Source: Acidimicrobiales bacterium
Lineage (GTDB): Bacteria > Actinomycetota > Acidimicrobiia > Acidimicrobiales > Aldehydirespiratoraceae
Direction: 5' to 3'
DNA length: 36,714 bases
NCBI GenBank assembly: GCA_029263235.1
Contig: JAJCXW010000240.1
Location: 1 to 36,714, forward strand
Positions 34,968-36,714 of this stretch are shown in pieces (positions within the stretch are counted from its first letter, which is position 1; every line of letters starts with the position of its first letter). Below the pieces are notes generated by a model. It ran no database searches. It worked only from the letters and a program-made list of their open reading frames with translations, and was not told where the DNA came from. The position numbers were made by a program, and so were the translations under genes.

Positions 34968-36389
34968 CTACGTCTCGGGGACATCACCGCCATGTAACGA
35001 TTCGGTCACAGGCAATTCCAGCTCGAAGGATGTGCCGACTGAGAGCTTGCCGTCGATCGTGAGGTCTCCGCCGAGGCGGCGGGCGTGCTGACGGGCTATG
35101 GCCAAGCCGAGGCCCGACCCACCCTGGCGCGACCGATCGAACTTGTAGAAGCGATCGAAGACTCTTGAAGCGGCATCCGTTGGAATGCCCGGGCCTTCAT
35201 CGGTGACTTCGATGTGCAGTGTCTCGTTCTCGATGCGGCATGTCATGCGGACATCGGCGTCCGGAGCATGAAGTCGGGCATTGTCGAGAAGGTTGCCCAC
35301 GATCCGTTCGAGGGAACGTCTGTCCAACTCGACCGGCATCGCAGACACGTCAGCATGGAGAGTGGTCGCGGGGTGTCGCTCAGCGATGACCGCACCCAGG
35401 AACTCGACCAGGTCGACCCGCGTACGGTCTGGTGGGGTCGGTGATGTCTCAAGACGCGAAACTTCCAGCAGGTCCTCAACCAGCTGCCGGAGACGGGCCA
35501 CGTCCCACACCAACATCTCGCCGACATGACGGTCGCGCTCGGATAGGCCGCCGAGACTCTCCGAGAGGAGGGCTGCTTCATTCACCAGAGCGGTAAGGGG
35601 TGTTCGTAGCTCGTGGGAGACATCCGCTACGAATCTCTGTTCACGATCGTGGGCCTCGACCAGCGCCGCAACTTGCTGCTCCAAGGAATTCGCCATTCGG
35701 TTGAACGACTTGGCCAGCGCTCCGAACTCATCATCTCCATCGGTCGGCAATCGCACGGTGAGGTCGCCCGCGGCCATCACTCCGGCTGCCCGCCCCGCCA
35801 CCGCGACCGGCACGAGCACTCGCCTCGCGATCAGACCGGCGCCCAAAGCCACCACTACCAACACGACGGCCCCAGCTATGGCCATGACCCTCGCCAATTC
35901 ATTCAAGGCATTCTCGACATCTTCAGCCGAGTCGAGGAAGTAGAAGTCGGGTCCCCCTGCTGGTCGACGGGCACCCACAATGAGGGTCGACTCTCCGCTC
36001 AAGGTCTGGAACTCGTAGCCGTACTCCCCCACCTCCACGATTCGCCGCAGCTCGCCGGAGGGATCGACGCCCGCAGGAACCAAACCGAGCGAAGAGGTGA
36101 ACGTGTCGCCATCCGCGAATTCCACGTAGAGCCCGTCGGTTCCGCGAAGAGTGAAGCGGTCGGCCAGCCCGCTGGCCTCGAAGGTCTCGAGGTCTGCTCC
36201 AGCCGGCAGCTGGTCCGGCGTGGCCAGAATCGCCACGTTGAACTCGGCCCGGGCCAAGGCATCTTCAACCAGTTGGTCGCGCAGTGAGTCGCCCACCAAG
36301 GCATAGGACAGTGCGGCAACCGAACCCGCAGTCAACCCCACCAGCAAGACGAGGGTGACGATCAGGCGGGTCCGGAATCTGGCAAACAT
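34968..36389 (-). CDS. Sensor histidine kinase, MtrB-like
   Basis: A 473-residue membrane kinase from ATG 36389, which follows the response-regulator stop by one base; a GTG at 36416 would overlap that gene. Order: TM1 (about 8-30), extracytoplasmic sensor region, TM2 (about 169-189), HAMP (about 190-245), HisKA with H259 in FVADVSHELRTPL, and HATPase with the N box (GNLLDNARLHA), G1 (DEGPGIP) and G2 (GGSGLGLAI). It phosphorylates the partner regulator. Placement between an OmpR-type regulator and an LpqB-like lipoprotein suggests an MtrAB-like envelope/cell-cycle sensor. Confidence 0.92.
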   Translation of the reverse strand: MFARFRTRLIVTLVLLVGLTAGSVAALSYALVGDSLRDQLVEDALARAEFNVAILATPDQLPAGADLETFEASGLADRFTLRGTDGLYVEFADGDTFTSSLGLVPAGVDPSGELRRIVEVGEYGYEFQTLSGESTLIVGARRPAGGPDFYFLDSAEDVENALNELARVMAIAGAVVLVVVALGAGLIARRVLVPVAVAGRAAGVMAAGDLTVRLPTDGDDEFGALAKSFNRMANSLEQQVAALVEAHDREQRFVADVSHELRTPLTALVNEAALLSESLGGLSERDRHVGEMLVWDVARLRQLVEDLLEVSRLETSPTPPDRTRVDLVEFLGAVIAERHPATTLHADVSAMPVELDRRSLERIVGNLLDNARLHAPDADVRMTCRIENETLHIEVTDEGPGIPTDAASRVFDRFYKFDRSRQGGSGLGLAIARQHARRLGGDLTIDGKLSVGTSFELELPVTESLHGGDVPET

Positions 36390-36390
36390 C

Positions 36391-36714
36391 TCAGCGGCGG
36401 GCCCTGTAGCCGACACCCCGCACGGTCTCGATCAGTTTCGGCGAGTCCGGTTCGCGTTCGATCTTCGTTCGGAGCCGCTGAATTGCCACATCCACGAGAC
36501 GGGAGTCGCCAAGATAGGAGTAACCCCAGACTGCATCGAGAAGTATCTCCCGGGTGAATACCTGCCCTGGCCGCCGAGCCAGCTCCAGAAGCAAGCGAAA
36601 CTCGGTCGGTGTCAGGGGTACCTCAGCTCCGTCGTTGGTCACACGATGCCCAGGGACGTCGATCCGAAGGCTTCCGAGCGAACAGACCTCGGCCGGCTCG
36701 ACCAATTTGGCCCG
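36391..36714 (-). CDS. OmpR-family response regulator, partial (5' end off window)
   Basis: Only the last 107 residues are present; the frame is open to the right edge. This is the winged-helix DNA-binding domain of the OmpR/PhoB type: LTPTEFRLLLELARRPG, VFTREILLDAVWGY, the recognition helix region RLVDVAIQRLRTKIE, and the C-terminal VRGVGYRARR. The receiver domain lies outside the window. The kinase ATG follows one base after the stop, so the pair is coupled. The MtrA-like assignment rests on gene order. Confidence 0.9.
   Translation of the reverse strand, partial: RAKLVEPAEVCSLGSLRIDVPGHRVTNDGAEVPLTPTEFRLLLELARRPGQVFTREILLDAVWGYSYLGDSRLVDVAIQRLRTKIEREPDSPKLIETVRGVGYRARR

Overview
The window is high-GC DNA (36,714 bp) with dense, often overlapping genes, many GTG or TTG starts and short intergenic gaps. 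A deazaflavin (F420)-type reductase, an MtrAB-LpqB-like cassette, secreted proteins with poly-threonine linkers and a set of SDR/P450 catabolic genes suggest a member of the Actinomycetota, possibly an Acidimicrobiia/Ilumatobacter-like lineage. That placement is inference; no rRNA or marker gene is present.

The central find is a selenium locus at about 5.97-13.4 kb. On the + strand lies selD (selenophosphate synthetase). Its N-terminus can only be recovered by reading an in-frame TGA at 6011-6013 as selenocysteine, exactly where other SelD proteins carry the catalytic Cys/Sec. It is followed by a tightly packed PhnD/PhnC/PhnE-type ABC importer whose two permease domains are fused; this is best read as a selenium oxyanion importer. 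Convergent to it, on the - strand, is an operon of a DUF427 protein, an EgtB-like sulfoxide-synthase homologue (senA) and a GT-B glycosyltransferase (senB). Together these reconstruct selenoneine biosynthesis: selenium uptake, then selenophosphate (SelD in the SenC role), then selenosugar (SenB), then selenoneine (SenA plus hercynine made elsewhere). The same SelD would also feed selenoprotein synthesis.

Layout: (1) 1-5154, - strand: cupredoxin-like membrane protein, kynureninase, a fused four-cluster ferredoxin/NrfD membrane protein and a molybdopterin oxidoreductase cut by the left edge. (2) 5289-5912: small CDF-like cation transporter. (3) 5969-13384: selenium uptake, SelD and selenoneine genes. 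(4) 13440-15208: Asp/Glu racemase family protein and a possible ferritin-like diiron protein. (5) 15225-19953: divergent catabolic genes (P450, carboxymuconolactone-decarboxylase-like protein and SDR on -; SDR and aldehyde dehydrogenase on +). (6) 19960-22923: large RND/MMPL exporter with an added C-terminal domain. (7) 23034-24691: deazaflavin-type reductase and heme A synthase. (8) 24551-28461: two SDRs and an amidase on -, and an atypical SDR on +. (9) 28433-31116: MocR-type regulator divergent from a class I aminotransferase. (10) 31144-33454: PQQ-like beta-propeller protein and MgtC/SapB protein. (11) 33485-36714, - strand: GerMN/SH3 lipoprotein, sensor kinase and response regulator (cut by the right edge), an MtrAB-LpqB-like arrangement.

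No rRNA, confident tRNA, insertion sequence, phage gene or CRISPR array was seen. No stretch longer than about 140 bp lacks a gene.
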